Source: Mesorhizobium silamurunense
GTDB lineage: Bacteria; Pseudomonadota; Alphaproteobacteria; Rhizobiales; Rhizobiaceae
DNA: 54,365 nt
Reading direction: 5' to 3'
Assembly (NCBI RefSeq): GCF_014843825.1
Contig: NZ_JHQR01000090.1
Location: forward strand, 1-54,365
This document shows, one piece after another, positions 1-7,295 of this stretch. A model generated the notes under the pieces. That model saw nothing but the letters and a program-made list of their open reading frames with translations, made no database searches and was not told the DNA's origin. The stretch's first letter is position 1; each line of letters opens with the position of its first letter. The position numbers and the translations under genes were made by a program.

Positions 1-1
1 T

Positions 2-85
2 CCGGCTGCGGCGCAAGCCACGCGTCCGGCGCCGCAGCCGTTCGGCCGGCCGCGTCCTGCCGGTTTCGGCAAGCGCGGGCTCTGA
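2..85 (+). CDS. possible 3' end of an upstream gene (partial)
   Basis: An open frame enters from the left edge and stops with TGA at 83-85. It gives about 27 residues rich in Pro, Ala, Gly and Arg, ending in a basic tail (GFGKRGL). This resembles the disordered C-terminus of an RNA-binding or RNA-modifying enzyme, but the fragment is too short to identify. The 110 nt between it and murI contain no other convincing gene. This could be chance, since high-GC DNA often stays open. Confidence 0.3.
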   Translation, partial: PAAAQATRPAPQPFGRPRPAGFGKRGL

Positions 86-195
86 GCAGGACAGCATTGC
101 GCAAAAGCTGCTGGCGTTTGCCACTTCAAGACCATGATCGTTCAGGATAGAAGCGCCGTTGGCCAAATCATGGGTCAGCTTCTTCCTGTGGTCGG

Positions 196-1002
196 ATGAC
201 AATGAACGATCGATCAAGCCAGCGCCCGATCTTGATGTTCGATTCCGGCGTCGGCGGACTGACGGTGCTGCGCGAGGCGCGCGTGCTGATGCCGGACCGC
301 CGCTTCGTCTATGTCGCCGACGATGCAGCATTTCCTTACGGCGCATGGGAAGAGCCGGCGCTCAAGCAACACATACTGGCACTGTTCGGCAAATTGCTCG
401 ACCGGCTGCAGCCGGCGATTTCCGTCATCGCCTGCAACACCGCCTCGACCCTGGTGATCGATGCGCTGCGCGAAAAATTCCCTGGCCATCCCTTTGTCGG
501 CACCGTGCCGGCGATCAAGCCGGCGGCGGAGCGCACGCGTTCCGGCCTGGTGTCGGTGCTGGCGACGCCGGGCACGGTGAAGCGCCAATACACGCGCGAC
601 CTGATCAGCAAATGGGCGCAGAAATGCCATGTCCGCCTGGTCGGCAGCGACAGGCTTGCCGGACTTGCCGAGATCTATATGCGCGAGGGCTTTGTCGACG
701 AGGAGGCCGTGCGCGCCGAGATCACGCCGTGCTTCATCGAGCGCGACGGCCAGCGCACCGACATCGTCGTGCTCGCCTGCACGCATTATCCGTTCCTGGC
801 CAACCGCATGCGCAAGACGGCGCCCTGGCCTGTCGACTGGATCGATCCGGCGGAAGCGATCGCCAGGCGCGCCATGTCGCTGCTCGAACCGGTCGGCGAA
901 CCGTCCGGCGATAGCGAGCCGGATATCGCCGTCTTCACCTCCGGCAAGGTGGATTTCGCCACGAAACGGCTCATCCAGGGCTTTGGCTTGACCGCGCGCT
1001 AG
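196..1002 (+). CDS. murI: glutamate racemase MurI
   Basis: This enzyme interconverts L- and D-glutamate and supplies D-Glu for the peptidoglycan stem peptide in the cytoplasm. The 268-residue protein has the family's usual length. It starts with the FDSGVGG motif near residue 15. Both catalytic cysteines are in their expected contexts: Cys80 in ACNTAS and Cys195 in ACTHYPF. ATG codons at 196 and 202 are both possible starts and differ by two residues. A larger overlapping frame beginning at 159 has the skewed composition of a shadow and was discarded. The identification is secure. Confidence 0.97.
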   Translation: MTMNDRSSQRPILMFDSGVGGLTVLREARVLMPDRRFVYVADDAAFPYGAWEEPALKQHILALFGKLLDRLQPAISVIACNTASTLVIDALREKFPGHPFVGTVPAIKPAAERTRSGLVSVLATPGTVKRQYTRDLISKWAQKCHVRLVGSDRLAGLAEIYMREGFVDEEAVRAEITPCFIERDGQRTDIVVLACTHYPFLANRMRKTAPWPVDWIDPAEAIARRAMSLLEPVGEPSGDSEPDIAVFTSGKVDFATKRLIQGFGLTAR

Positions 1003-1059
1003 CGCTGGAACTGCGGCCGCGGGCCAGCGTTTCTCCTTACAGCAAAGGAGGAGCTAATC

Positions 1060-1242
1060 ATGCCCGCCACATCACAAGCTCAGCAGAAGGCCGCCGGCGC
1101 CGCGCTCGCGGCCAAGCGCGGCGAGATCAAGAAGAGCGAGCTCAAAGGCGCTTCGCGTGACATGTATGAATCGATGAGCGAGAAGCAGCTCGAGGAATTC
1201 GCCGAAACCAAGCGCAAAGGCCTGCCCAACAAGAAGTCATGA
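1060..1242 (+). CDS. DUF3008 family small protein
   Basis: A 60-residue, Lys/Ala-rich, very hydrophilic protein. It has the features of the DUF3008 family: an N-terminal SQAQQKAAGAAL segment, a KKSELKGASRDMYESMS core and a KRKGLP tail. Its function is unknown. The composition, with no Cys or Trp and many charged residues, suggests a stress-associated or nucleic-acid-associated protein, but that is inference. It is preceded by a near-ideal ribosome-binding site (AAAGGAGG at about 1045-1052), so it is probably well translated. It ends just before a strong bidirectional hairpin terminator that it shares with the convergent gene at 1335-1538. Confidence 0.85.
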   Translation: MPATSQAQQKAAGAALAAKRGEIKKSELKGASRDMYESMSEKQLEEFAETKRKGLPNKKS

Positions 1243-1278
1243 ATTCCTGTCGGGCTGCCAGGGTCGGACACCCCGATA

Positions 1279-1308
1279 GAAAAAGCCCGCGGGATGAACC
1301 GCGGGCTT
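1279..1308. terminator. bidirectional intrinsic terminator
   Basis: A perfect 10-bp stem (1283-1292 with 1299-1308, AAGCCCGCGG paired with CCGCGGGCTT) closes a 6-nt loop between two convergent genes. Read on the minus strand the stem is followed by a run of T (complement of A1280-A1284), so it best serves the gene at 1335-1538. On the plus strand the tail is less T-rich. Confidence 0.85.
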
Positions 1309-1334
1309 CGTCTGGATTGGATCGAGGCCGGCAA

Positions 1335-1538
1335 TTACCGGCGCCACCAGCAGTGCCGCACCTTGTAGCGAACGACGTGACGGTGGCCGTGCCGCCAGAC
1401 GACTCGTTTCTTCACCACGACGCGGCAGACCTGCTTATGGCCATGCCAGTGCCTTGCCATGGCAGGCTCCGGCGCCATGACCGCCATCGATCCCGCCAAC
1501 ACCGCGGCTCCGGTCAACGTAAGGAAGAACGTCTTCAT
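1335..1538 (-). CDS. small secreted His/Arg-rich basic protein
   Basis: A 67-residue protein with a clear Sec signal peptide: Met-Lys start, a hydrophobic stretch LTLTGAAVLAGSMAVMA, and likely cleavage after AMA near residue 28. The predicted mature part is about 40 residues, very rich in His, Arg, Lys and Trp, with two cysteines (CRVVVKKRVVWRHGHRH...C). That composition suggests binding to metals or anionic polymers in the periplasm, but no family is recognised. It is convergent with the DUF3008 gene and shares its terminator hairpin. Confidence 0.7.
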   Translation of the reverse strand: MKTFFLTLTGAAVLAGSMAVMAPEPAMARHWHGHKQVCRVVVKKRVVWRHGHRHVVRYKVRHCWWRR

Positions 1539-1702
1539 GGGAATTCGGACTCCTCTGCTCCAGTCCCTTCATCAAAGTGTCAGGGCAAGCTTACGTCCAA
1601 AATAGTTGTACCCCGCCCCGATGCCGTCGGCGTCCGCCACATCTGGCACCGCATGCAACGCAGGATGGTATAGAGTCGCCCGCTGCGTCGCCAGTCACAA
1701 GC

Positions 1703-1731
1703 TTGACACCGGTTAAATCTCTGTTTAACAG
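1703..1731 (+). promoter_or_regulatory. candidate sigma70 promoter of the rpsD leader
   Basis: TTGACA at 1703-1708 is separated by 17 nt from TAACAG at 1726-1731. An inverted repeat GTTAAA/TTTAAC (1712-1717 and 1724-1729) overlaps the putative -10 element and could be an operator. If used, transcription would start near 1738 and give an rpsD mRNA with a leader of about 220 nt. Predicted from sequence only. Confidence 0.45.
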
Positions 1732-1740
1732 GCCTTCCAA

Positions 1741-1771
1741 CACCGGGTGGCGACGCCCGGTGGTTTCTTTT
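1741..1771 (+). terminator. GC hairpin with T-rich tail in rpsD leader
   Basis: CACCGGG (1741-1747) pairs perfectly with CCCGGTG (1756-1762) around an 8-nt loop and is followed by GTTTCTTTT. It has the form of an intrinsic terminator. It lies immediately downstream of the candidate promoter at 1703-1731, which is too close for ordinary termination from that promoter. It may instead end transcripts from further upstream, or cap the 5' end of the rpsD mRNA. Confidence 0.45.
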
Positions 1772-1910
1772 GCATGGGCGAGACCTCACCGGAAGCCAGT
1801 CTGTCGGCGGTCTTGTTCGAACTGACGTGTCCCGTGGGTTTTCCGTCGCGTTGCGTGGAAAACCCTGTCAGGTCTCGAAAACGGAGGCCAGAGGAGGGCG
1901 CGTTTCCTTC

Positions 1911-1934
1911 ACCCGGAGCCATGGGGTTCCGGGT
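1911..1934 (+). promoter_or_regulatory. hairpin just upstream of rpsD
   Basis: ACCCGGA (1911-1917) and TCCGGGT (1928-1934) form a perfect 7-bp stem that ends about 12 nt before the AAAGGG ribosome-binding site of rpsD. S4 represses its own operon translationally in Enterobacteria and Bacillus. A similar role here is only an inference from position. The stretch from 1539 to 1957 otherwise holds no credible gene. Confidence 0.35.
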
Positions 1935-1957
1935 ATATCGTTTTGAAAGGGAATGCG

Positions 1958-2575
1958 ATGAGCAAGCGCGAATCCGCGAAATACAAGATCGACCGCCGTC
2001 TCGGCGAAAACATCTGGGGCCGCCCGAAGTCCCCGGTCAACAAGCGTGAATACGGCCCCGGCCAGCACGGCCAGCGCCGCAAGGGCAAGCTTTCCGACTT
2101 CGGCCTGCAGCTGCGCGCCAAGCAGAAGCTGAAGGGCCACTATGGCGACGTTTCGGAAAAGCAGTTCCGCAAGGTCTATGAAGAGGCCAACCGCCGCAAG
2201 GGCGACACTTCCGAGAACCTGATCGGCCTGCTGGAGTCGCGTCTCGACGCGATCGTCTATCGCGCCAAGTTCGCGCCGACCATCTTCGCCGCCCGTCAGT
2301 TCGTCAACCACGGCCACGTCAACGTCAACGGCAAGCGCACCAATATCGGTTCGTACCGCTGCAAGCCGGGCGACGTCATCGAGGTGCGCGAGAAGTCGAA
2401 GCAACTCGTCATCGTCTTGGAATCGGTCGGTCTTGCCGAGCGCGACGTGCCGGACTACATCGAGGCCGACCACAACAAGATGACCGCGACCTACAGCCGC
2501 GTTCCCGGCCTGGCGGACGTGCCGTTCGCTGTCCAGATGGAACCGAACCTGGTCGTCGAATTCTATTCGCGCTGA
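1958..2575 (+). CDS. rpsD: 30S ribosomal protein S4
   Basis: S4 is a primary 16S rRNA-binding protein that nucleates assembly of the small-subunit body. The 205-residue protein has the alphaproteobacterial form ([21 protein letters not shown]). It carries the S4 N-terminal domain followed by an S4 RNA-binding domain around residues 94-155 ([24 protein letters not shown]). The ATG at 1958 is chosen because AAAGGG lies 6 nt upstream and the protein then begins at the conserved MSKRES; an in-frame TTG at 1943 is rejected. It stands alone, outside the alpha operon, as in other Rhizobiales. It is followed by a strong terminator. Confidence 0.98.
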   Translation: MSKRESAKYKIDRRLGENIWGRPKSPVNKREYGPGQHGQRRKGKLSDFGLQLRAKQKLKGHYGDVSEKQFRKVYEEANRRKGDTSENLIGLLESRLDAIVYRAKFAPTIFAARQFVNHGHVNVNGKRTNIGSYRCKPGDVIEVREKSKQLVIVLESVGLAERDVPDYIEADHNKMTATYSRVPGLADVPFAVQMEPNLVVEFYSR

Positions 2576-2600
2576 TCTAAGTCAATCAGCGAGATCATCG

Positions 2601-2627
2601 AAGGCCGCCCTCGAGGCGGCCTTTTCT
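2601..2627 (+). terminator. intrinsic terminator after rpsD
   Basis: AAGGCCGCC (2601-2609) and GGCGGCCTT (2615-2623) form a perfect 9-bp stem with a CTCGA loop, followed by TTCTTTG. It ends the rpsD transcript 25 nt after the stop codon. Confidence 0.9.
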
Positions 2628-2683
2628 TTGTCGGTCATGTCCGTTAAGTCCAGCGGCAGCAAAGATCGCGGGGCCTACGCGCC

Positions 2684-3580
2684 ATGAACATGCTGCCAGA
2701 CGTCAAATCGCTTGAGCCGATCGCCGACGAGGGAGAGGGCGGGTTTCATCCGCTGTTTCGCGACGTGCCGTCCTCGGTCGAGTTCAACAAGCTGCGCAAG
2801 CGGCTCTTGAGGCTCACCCGCCAGGCGATCGAGGACTTCGCCATGTTGAAGCCCGGCCAGCGCTGGCTGGTGGCGCTCTCCGGCGGCAAGGATTCCTATG
2901 GCCTGCTCGCCTTGCTGCTCGACCTCAAATGGCGTGGCCTGCTGCCGGTCGAGCTGCTCGCCTGCAATCTCGACCAGGGCCAGCCGAATTTTCCGAAACA
3001 CATCCTGCCGGACTATCTCACAGCCAACGGCATCCCGCATCGCATCGAGTACCAGGACACCTATTCGGTGGTCACCGACAAGCTGCCCGAGGGCAGCACC
3101 TATTGCTCGCTCTGCTCGCGGCTGAGGCGCGGCCATCTCTACCGCATCGCGCGCGAAGAGGGGTGCTCGGCGCTGGTGCTTGGCCACCACCGCGAGGACA
3201 TCCTCGAAACCTTCTTCATGAACCTCTTTCATGGCGGGCGTCTCGCCGCCATGCCGCCCAAGCTTATCAACGACGAGGGCGACGTCATGGTTCTTCGCCC
3301 GCTCGCCTATTGCGCCGAGGTGGATCTAGAGAAGTTCGCCGGCGCCATGAAGTTCCCGATCATCCCGTGCGACCTCTGCGGCAGCCAGGAAGGGCTGCAG
3401 CGCAACGCCATGAAGGCGATGCTCGACGACATCGAGAAACGCATGCCTGGCCGCAAGGACACGATGATCCGTGCCATGACCAATGTGCGGCCCTCACACC
3501 TGCTTGACCGAAAACTGTTCGACTTCGCCGCGCTCGATGCGCGCCTCACCACAGGGCAAGACATTTCCGATGACATTTGA
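2684..3580 (+). CDS. ttcA: tRNA 2-thiocytidine biosynthesis protein TtcA
   Basis: TtcA is an ATP-dependent iron-sulfur enzyme that thiolates cytidine 32 of certain tRNAs. The 298-residue protein has the PP-loop SGGKDS at residues 66-71. It has the CxxC pair of the cluster at Cys141/Cys144 (YCSLCSR) and a further cysteine pair at Cys229/Cys232 (PCDLCGSQ) that provides the remaining ligand of the family. Together these indicate a functional [4Fe-4S] TtcA rather than another PP-loop ATPase. Its last codons overlap the start of the downstream phosphatase gene by 11 nt, so the two are probably cotranscribed and translationally coupled. Confidence 0.95.
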   Translation: MNMLPDVKSLEPIADEGEGGFHPLFRDVPSSVEFNKLRKRLLRLTRQAIEDFAMLKPGQRWLVALSGGKDSYGLLALLLDLKWRGLLPVELLACNLDQGQPNFPKHILPDYLTANGIPHRIEYQDTYSVVTDKLPEGSTYCSLCSRLRRGHLYRIAREEGCSALVLGHHREDILETFFMNLFHGGRLAAMPPKLINDEGDVMVLRPLAYCAEVDLEKFAGAMKFPIIPCDLCGSQEGLQRNAMKAMLDDIEKRMPGRKDTMIRAMTNVRPSHLLDRKLFDFAALDARLTTGQDISDDI

Positions 3581-4397
3581 CGACCGCGCGATCGACTGGC
3601 TGGCCGACCTTCTCGCCGATGCAGCCAGGGCTGAAATCATGCCGCGCTTCCGCCGGCTGGGCGAGGGCGACGTCCGCCAGAAGACCTCGGCGGCCGATCT
3701 GGTGACCGAGGCGGACGTCAATGCCGAAAGGCTGATCGCCGCCAGGCTGCGCGAGCGTTATCCCTCGGCGATGATCGTCGGCGAGGAGGCCTGCTCCGAC
3801 AATCCAGCTTTGCTTAAGGGCCTTGGCGATGCCGAACTCGCCTTCGTCATAGATCCGGTCGACGGCACCTTCAACTTCGCCTCCGGCGTGCCGCTCTTCG
3901 GCGTCATGCTGGGCGTCGTCGTCAAAGGCGAGACGGTTGCCGGCATCATCCACGATCCGGTGGGCAAAGACTGGCTGATCGGCGCCAAAGGGGCCGGCAG
4001 CCATATCCGCCACGCGCATGGCGCGCTGGAGAAGGTCAAGGTTGCCGAGCCTGTGCCGATCTCTCAGATGACCGGCGCGGTCTCGTGGCAGTATCTGAAG
4101 GAACCGGAGCGCTCGCGGCTCGCGCGCAACCAGACCAAGGCGCTGTCGCAGTTCGGCTATCGTTGCGCGGCGCACGAATACCGGCTGCTGGCCAGCGGGC
4201 ACGCACATTTCGTCGTCTACAACAAGCTGATGCCGTGGGATCACCTTGCGGGTGTGCTGATCCATCAGGAAGCGGGCGGCCACGCCGCGCGGATCGACGG
4301 CGATCCTTATCTGCCGTCGCATGTCGATGGCGGCCTGCTGGTGGCCCCCGACAAACAAAGCTGGGATCAACTGCGCCGCGAGCTCTGGGCGGAGTAG
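3570..4397 (+). CDS. inositol monophosphatase family protein
   Basis: A 275-residue Mg-dependent phosphatase of the IMPase/FIG superfamily. It has the metal-binding GEEA motif near residue 72, DPVDGT near residue 95 and the C-terminal WDHLAG. Members hydrolyse inositol phosphate, 3'-phosphoadenosine 5'-phosphate (CysQ), histidinol phosphate or fructose bisphosphate, and the motifs alone do not separate these. The start at 3570 lies inside the 3' end of ttcA (11-nt overlap). A longer upstream frame from 3483 only reads through ttcA. The TAG stop at 4395-4397 is also the first triplet of a long palindromic repeat. Confidence 0.9.
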   Translation: MTFDDRAIDWLADLLADAARAEIMPRFRRLGEGDVRQKTSAADLVTEADVNAERLIAARLRERYPSAMIVGEEACSDNPALLKGLGDAELAFVIDPVDGTFNFASGVPLFGVMLGVVVKGETVAGIIHDPVGKDWLIGAKGAGSHIRHAHGALEKVKVAEPVPISQMTGAVSWQYLKEPERSRLARNQTKALSQFGYRCAAHEYRLLASGHAHFVVYNKLMPWDHLAGVLIHQEAGGHAARIDGDPYLPSHVDGGLLVAPDKQSWDQLRRELWAE

Positions 4398-4541
4398 GGT
4401 GCGCCGACATTCAGGTGATGCCGGTCTGCAAATGGCGGCTTCCTGCGCTTCCGGTACTCACGGACCTAAATGTCCGCTCCGTTCCGGTTCTCGGAATCCA
4501 CGATTTTCGACTCGGCCTGACCTGAATCTCGGCACACCCTA
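4395..4541. repeat. palindromic intergenic repeat, copy 1
   Basis: This 147-bp element fills the gap between two convergent genes. The outer arms 4395-4416 and 4520-4541 are inverted repeats matching at 20 of 22 positions. Inner stem CGGAC/GTCCG (4461-4465 with 4472-4476) encloses CTAAAT. A second, larger copy lies at 31522-31744. The two share the blocks ATGGCGGCTTCCTGCGCTTC and CCGGTTCTCGGAA. The left arm starts exactly at the stop codon of the upstream gene. It may act as a bidirectional terminator or mRNA 3'-end stabiliser, which is inferred from its position. Confidence 0.85.
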
Positions 4542-4548
4542 GATTGGC

Positions 4549-5793
4549 TCAAACCGGCGGATTGTGGGGCTGGAACAGCCGCCCGCGCTCGGCAATCAAG
4601 ATCATCAGCAAGGCTGCGACGGACACGCTGCAGAAGCCGGCGGCCAATGGCGTGACCGTGCCGTTATAGGCCTGGCCTATCAACGTGCCGAGGAGGCCGC
4701 CGAGAAAGGTCTGCATGAAGCCGAGGATGGAGGACGCCGTGCCGGCAAGCTCGCCGAGCGGCTCCATCGCAAGCGCGTTGAAATTCGCGCCGAGGCAACC
4801 GAACGGCACCATAGCACCGGCAAAGAAGGTGATGAACAGCCAGAGCGGCATCTGCATTTCGAGTGAGACGACGAGCCAGATCAGGCTGATGGCGAGGAAC
4901 AAGAGCAACGCGCTTTGCGACAGGCGGCGCATGCCGACCTTGCCTACGAGCCGCGCGTTGAGGAAGTTCGAGAAGGCGAGCACGCCGGCAACGCCGGCGA
5001 AAATCAAGGGGAACAGCTCGCCGACATGGAAGACATCTAGATAGATCTGCTGCGCCGAATTGATGAAGCCGAACATCGCGCCGAAGATAAAGGTGCTGGC
5101 AAAGGCGTAGGAAAGCGCAATGCGGTTGGTGAGCACGATGCGGAAGCCGCCGACGACCGCGTTGACCGTCAGCGGGCGGCGGTATTCCGGATGCAGCGTT
5201 TCCGGCAGTCGCAGCAGCGACCATGCCGACACGATCAGCGCGCCGACGGCCATGGTGACGAAGATCCAGTGCCAGGTGGCGAACAGCATGATGAACTGGC
5301 CGATGCCGGGCGCGACGACCGGGATCGCCATGAACACCATGAAGATCAATGACATCACCTCGGCCATGCGACGGCCCTCGAAGGTGTCGCGCACGATCGA
5401 AACGGCGATGACGCGCGTCGCCGCCGCGCCGATGCCTTGCACGATACGGCAGGCGAGCAGGACGCCGAAGGTTGGAGCCACAGCAGCGGCAGCCACCGCC
5501 GCGACATAGATGATCAGGCCGGCGACCAGCGGCGCACGGCGGCCGAAACGATCGGAGATCGGCCCGAAGAAGAGCTGTCCGGTGCCGAAGCCGAGGATGT
5601 AGGCGGTGATGACGTACTGGCGATGGTTCTCATTCTCGACGCCGAGCGAGGCGCCGATCTGCTGCAGCGCCGGCAGCATGATATCGATGGCGAGCGAATT
5701 GAGCGCCATCAGCGCCGCGCAGAGCGCAATGAATTCCCAGCGCGGAATGGGCAAGCTGCTTGCCCGTTGCGTCGCTTCAACCTGCTTGTCCAC
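4549..5793 (-). CDS. MFS multidrug efflux transporter, Bcr/CflA type
   Basis: An inner-membrane proton-driven drug exporter with 12 predicted membrane segments. It has the drug:H+ antiporter signatures typical of Bcr/CflA: LNSLAIDIMLPALQQI in the first helix, GQLFFGPISDRFGRR in the loop between helices 2 and 3, and RIVQGIGAAATRVIA in helix 4. I place the start at the GTG at 5793 (VDKQVEATQ...). The longer frame to ATG 5841 would begin inside a 22-bp palindrome and adds an atypical N-terminus, but it cannot be excluded. The substrate is unknown. It is convergent with the phosphatase gene across repeat copy 1. Confidence 0.9.
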   Translation of the reverse strand: MDKQVEATQRASSLPIPRWEFIALCAALMALNSLAIDIMLPALQQIGASLGVENENHRQYVITAYILGFGTGQLFFGPISDRFGRRAPLVAGLIIYVAAVAAAAVAPTFGVLLACRIVQGIGAAATRVIAVSIVRDTFEGRRMAEVMSLIFMVFMAIPVVAPGIGQFIMLFATWHWIFVTMAVGALIVSAWSLLRLPETLHPEYRRPLTVNAVVGGFRIVLTNRIALSYAFASTFIFGAMFGFINSAQQIYLDVFHVGELFPLIFAGVAGVLAFSNFLNARLVGKVGMRRLSQSALLLFLAISLIWLVVSLEMQMPLWLFITFFAGAMVPFGCLGANFNALAMEPLGELAGTASSILGFMQTFLGGLLGTLIGQAYNGTVTPLAAGFCSVSVAALLMILIAERGRLFQPHNPPV

Positions 5794-5819
5794 GGCAAAG
5801 TCCGATCTTTCAAACGAAC

Positions 5820-5841
5820 ATGCGCCGGTGGACCGGCGCAT
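5820..5841. promoter_or_regulatory. 22-bp palindrome upstream of the efflux gene
   Basis: ATGCGCCGGT and ACCGGCGCAT are perfect 10-bp arms around a 2-nt centre. The palindrome lies about 27 bp upstream of the proposed GTG start of the Bcr/CflA gene. It could be an operator for a dimeric repressor or an mRNA hairpin; the sequence alone cannot decide. Confidence 0.4.
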
Positions 5842-5939
5842 AGATTCGTCTCGTTCCCCAATCGGGGAACCACAATGCCGAGGTGGGGTGGCCCCGGAGT
5901 CTTGGCGTGCCGGCCGAGCCGCCAGCCTACGCGCTCAAA

Positions 5940-6275
5940 TCAGGCAGCGCCTTTGACGCTGACGCCCTTCTCGACGAGGAATGTCTGCAACTCGCCGGCC
6001 TGGAACATCTCGCGTACGATGTCGCAACCGCCGACGAACTCGCCCTTGACGTAGAGCTGCGGGATGGTCGGCCAATTGGAATAATCCTTGATGCCCTGGC
6101 GCAGTTCCGCCGAGTCGAGCACGTTAACGCCTTTGTAGTCGGCCCCGATATAGTCGAGGATTTGCACCACCTGGCCGGAGAAGCCGCACTGCGGGAAGCC
6201 AGGCGTGCCCTTCATGAAAAGCACCACGTCGTTGCTCTTCACTTCGCTGTCGATGTAGTCGTTGATGCCACTCAT
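5940..6275 (-). CDS. grxD: monothiol glutaredoxin, Grx4 family
   Basis: A 111-residue class II glutaredoxin with the CGFS active site (PQCGFSG), the [19 protein letters not shown] glutathione-binding region and the cis-Pro. Grx4 proteins bind a [2Fe-2S] cluster with glutathione and, together with BolA, act in iron-sulfur trafficking and iron sensing. The bolA gene lies 148 nt upstream on the same strand, which supports that partnership. The start at 6275 (MSGINDYI) gives the conserved N-terminus; the extra 61 codons upstream look non-coding. This monothiol type lacks the second active-site Cys of dithiol glutaredoxins. Confidence 0.95.
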   Translation of the reverse strand: MSGINDYIDSEVKSNDVVLFMKGTPGFPQCGFSGQVVQILDYIGADYKGVNVLDSAELRQGIKDYSNWPTIPQLYVKGEFVGGCDIVREMFQAGELQTFLVEKGVSVKGAA

Positions 6276-6423
6276 GGACGATCCTTTCATGCCTGTGGGA
6301 GTCAGGCTCGAAGCATGTCCATCAAATAAACCCATAGGTTGGCTGAAACAAGACGTTAGCCACGACGCCATCGTGATGGCGCAAGGGATGGTGCGTTTTG
6401 GGCTAAGCCTGAGTGGACAGGGT

Positions 6424-6657
6424 TCAGTCCGGAACGCTGGTCTGCAGGGCAAGTGCATGCAGCAAGCCGCCCATATTGCCCTTCAGCGCATCATAGACCA
6501 TCTGGTGCTGCTGCACTCGGCTTTTGCCGCGGAAGCTTTCGGCCACCACTTCGGCTGCGTAGTGGTCGCCGTCGCCGGCAAGGTCGCGAATCGTGACCTT
6601 GGCGTCCGGAATGCCTTCCTTGATCAGCCGTTCGATGTCGTGCGCGTCCATTGCCAT
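6424..6657 (-). CDS. BolA/IbaG family protein
   Basis: A 77-residue BolA-fold protein. It has the family core: an amphipathic N-terminal helix ([13 protein letters not shown]), a [10 protein letters not shown] strand with the conserved His, and [14 protein letters not shown] leading into the last helix. BolA proteins partner monothiol glutaredoxins in [2Fe-2S] complexes. The neighbouring grxD makes that the likely role. It lies in the purL-(membrane protein)-bolA-grxD order on the minus strand, close to the layout in other Alphaproteobacteria. Confidence 0.92.
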   Translation of the reverse strand: MAMDAHDIERLIKEGIPDAKVTIRDLAGDGDHYAAEVVAESFRGKSRVQQHQMVYDALKGNMGGLLHALALQTSVPD

Positions 6658-6770
6658 GACAAAAATCCTGTTTTCGAGCGGGGAGCGGTGCAGCCCGTAC
6701 GAGGAGAGTCGGGGCTAAGCGTAGAACCTTTCCGGTCCGGATTGAAGCCGTTCCGTCCATGACCGGGAGT

Positions 6771-7295
6771 TCACGGGACATTCCGGTCCGGCTGAGCCGC
6801 ATCGCCGGCGGACACGTCCTCAGGCGTCGAGTAGGTGCGACCGAGACTGAAGGTCAGCACATAGATCGGAACGTTGATCACTATACCGACCAAGGGCAAG
6901 TAACTCGTCCACTGCCAGAGCGGCGAGAAAAACGGCCGGCCGTAGCCATCGCACATAAGCGAGGAGCCATACGCCCAAAGCGCCCCGATAACGACCGTAG
7001 CGGCAAAGAGCTTGACGCAAGTGACGATATGCCTTGCCCGCGCCGGCTCCGGCAAAAGGCGTTCCCACAGAACCAGGCAAAGAATCGGAACCGCGTAGAC
7101 GAGGTTCTGAACGGCAATCATCGGGATTGTGCCGTTGGCCGCGGCGAGGAACTCCGCCCGCGTTTCGAGCCGCGGACAGATCTCGCTCGAGGTTGTCGAC
7201 AGCAGGAGAAAGACGAACGGGCCGAGAAACCAGAAGAAGAACAGGGACGGCCAGAAGACGACTGCAAGCAGTGCCCGGACCGCCAGCCTGGTCAA
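6771..7295 (-). CDS. hypothetical four-helix membrane protein coupled to purL
   Basis: A 174-residue protein with four predicted transmembrane helices: near residues 4-32 (very rich in Phe/Leu), 58-78, 91-110 and 128-150, with short polar loops and a charged C-terminal tail. No family is recognised. Its only plausible start is a TTG at 7295 that overlaps the purL stop (TTGA at 7295-7292), so translation would depend on terminating purL ribosomes. It separates purL from bolA, which adjoin in many relatives, and so looks like an insertion into a conserved gene order. No link to purine synthesis is evident. Confidence 0.65.
   Translation of the reverse strand: MTRLAVRALLAVVFWPSLFFFWFLGPFVFLLLSTTSSEICPRLETRAEFLAAANGTIPMIAVQNLVYAVPILCLVLWERLLPEPARARHIVTCVKLFAATVVIGALWAYGSSLMCDGYGRPFFSPLWQWTSYLPLVGIVINVPIYVLTFSLGRTYSTPEDVSAGDAAQPDRNVP

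Noticed and set aside
1725..1922. 65-codon open frame on the minus strand in the rpsD leader
   Set aside because: No ribosome-binding site and no family; the conserved look of the DNA is better explained by leader RNA structure.
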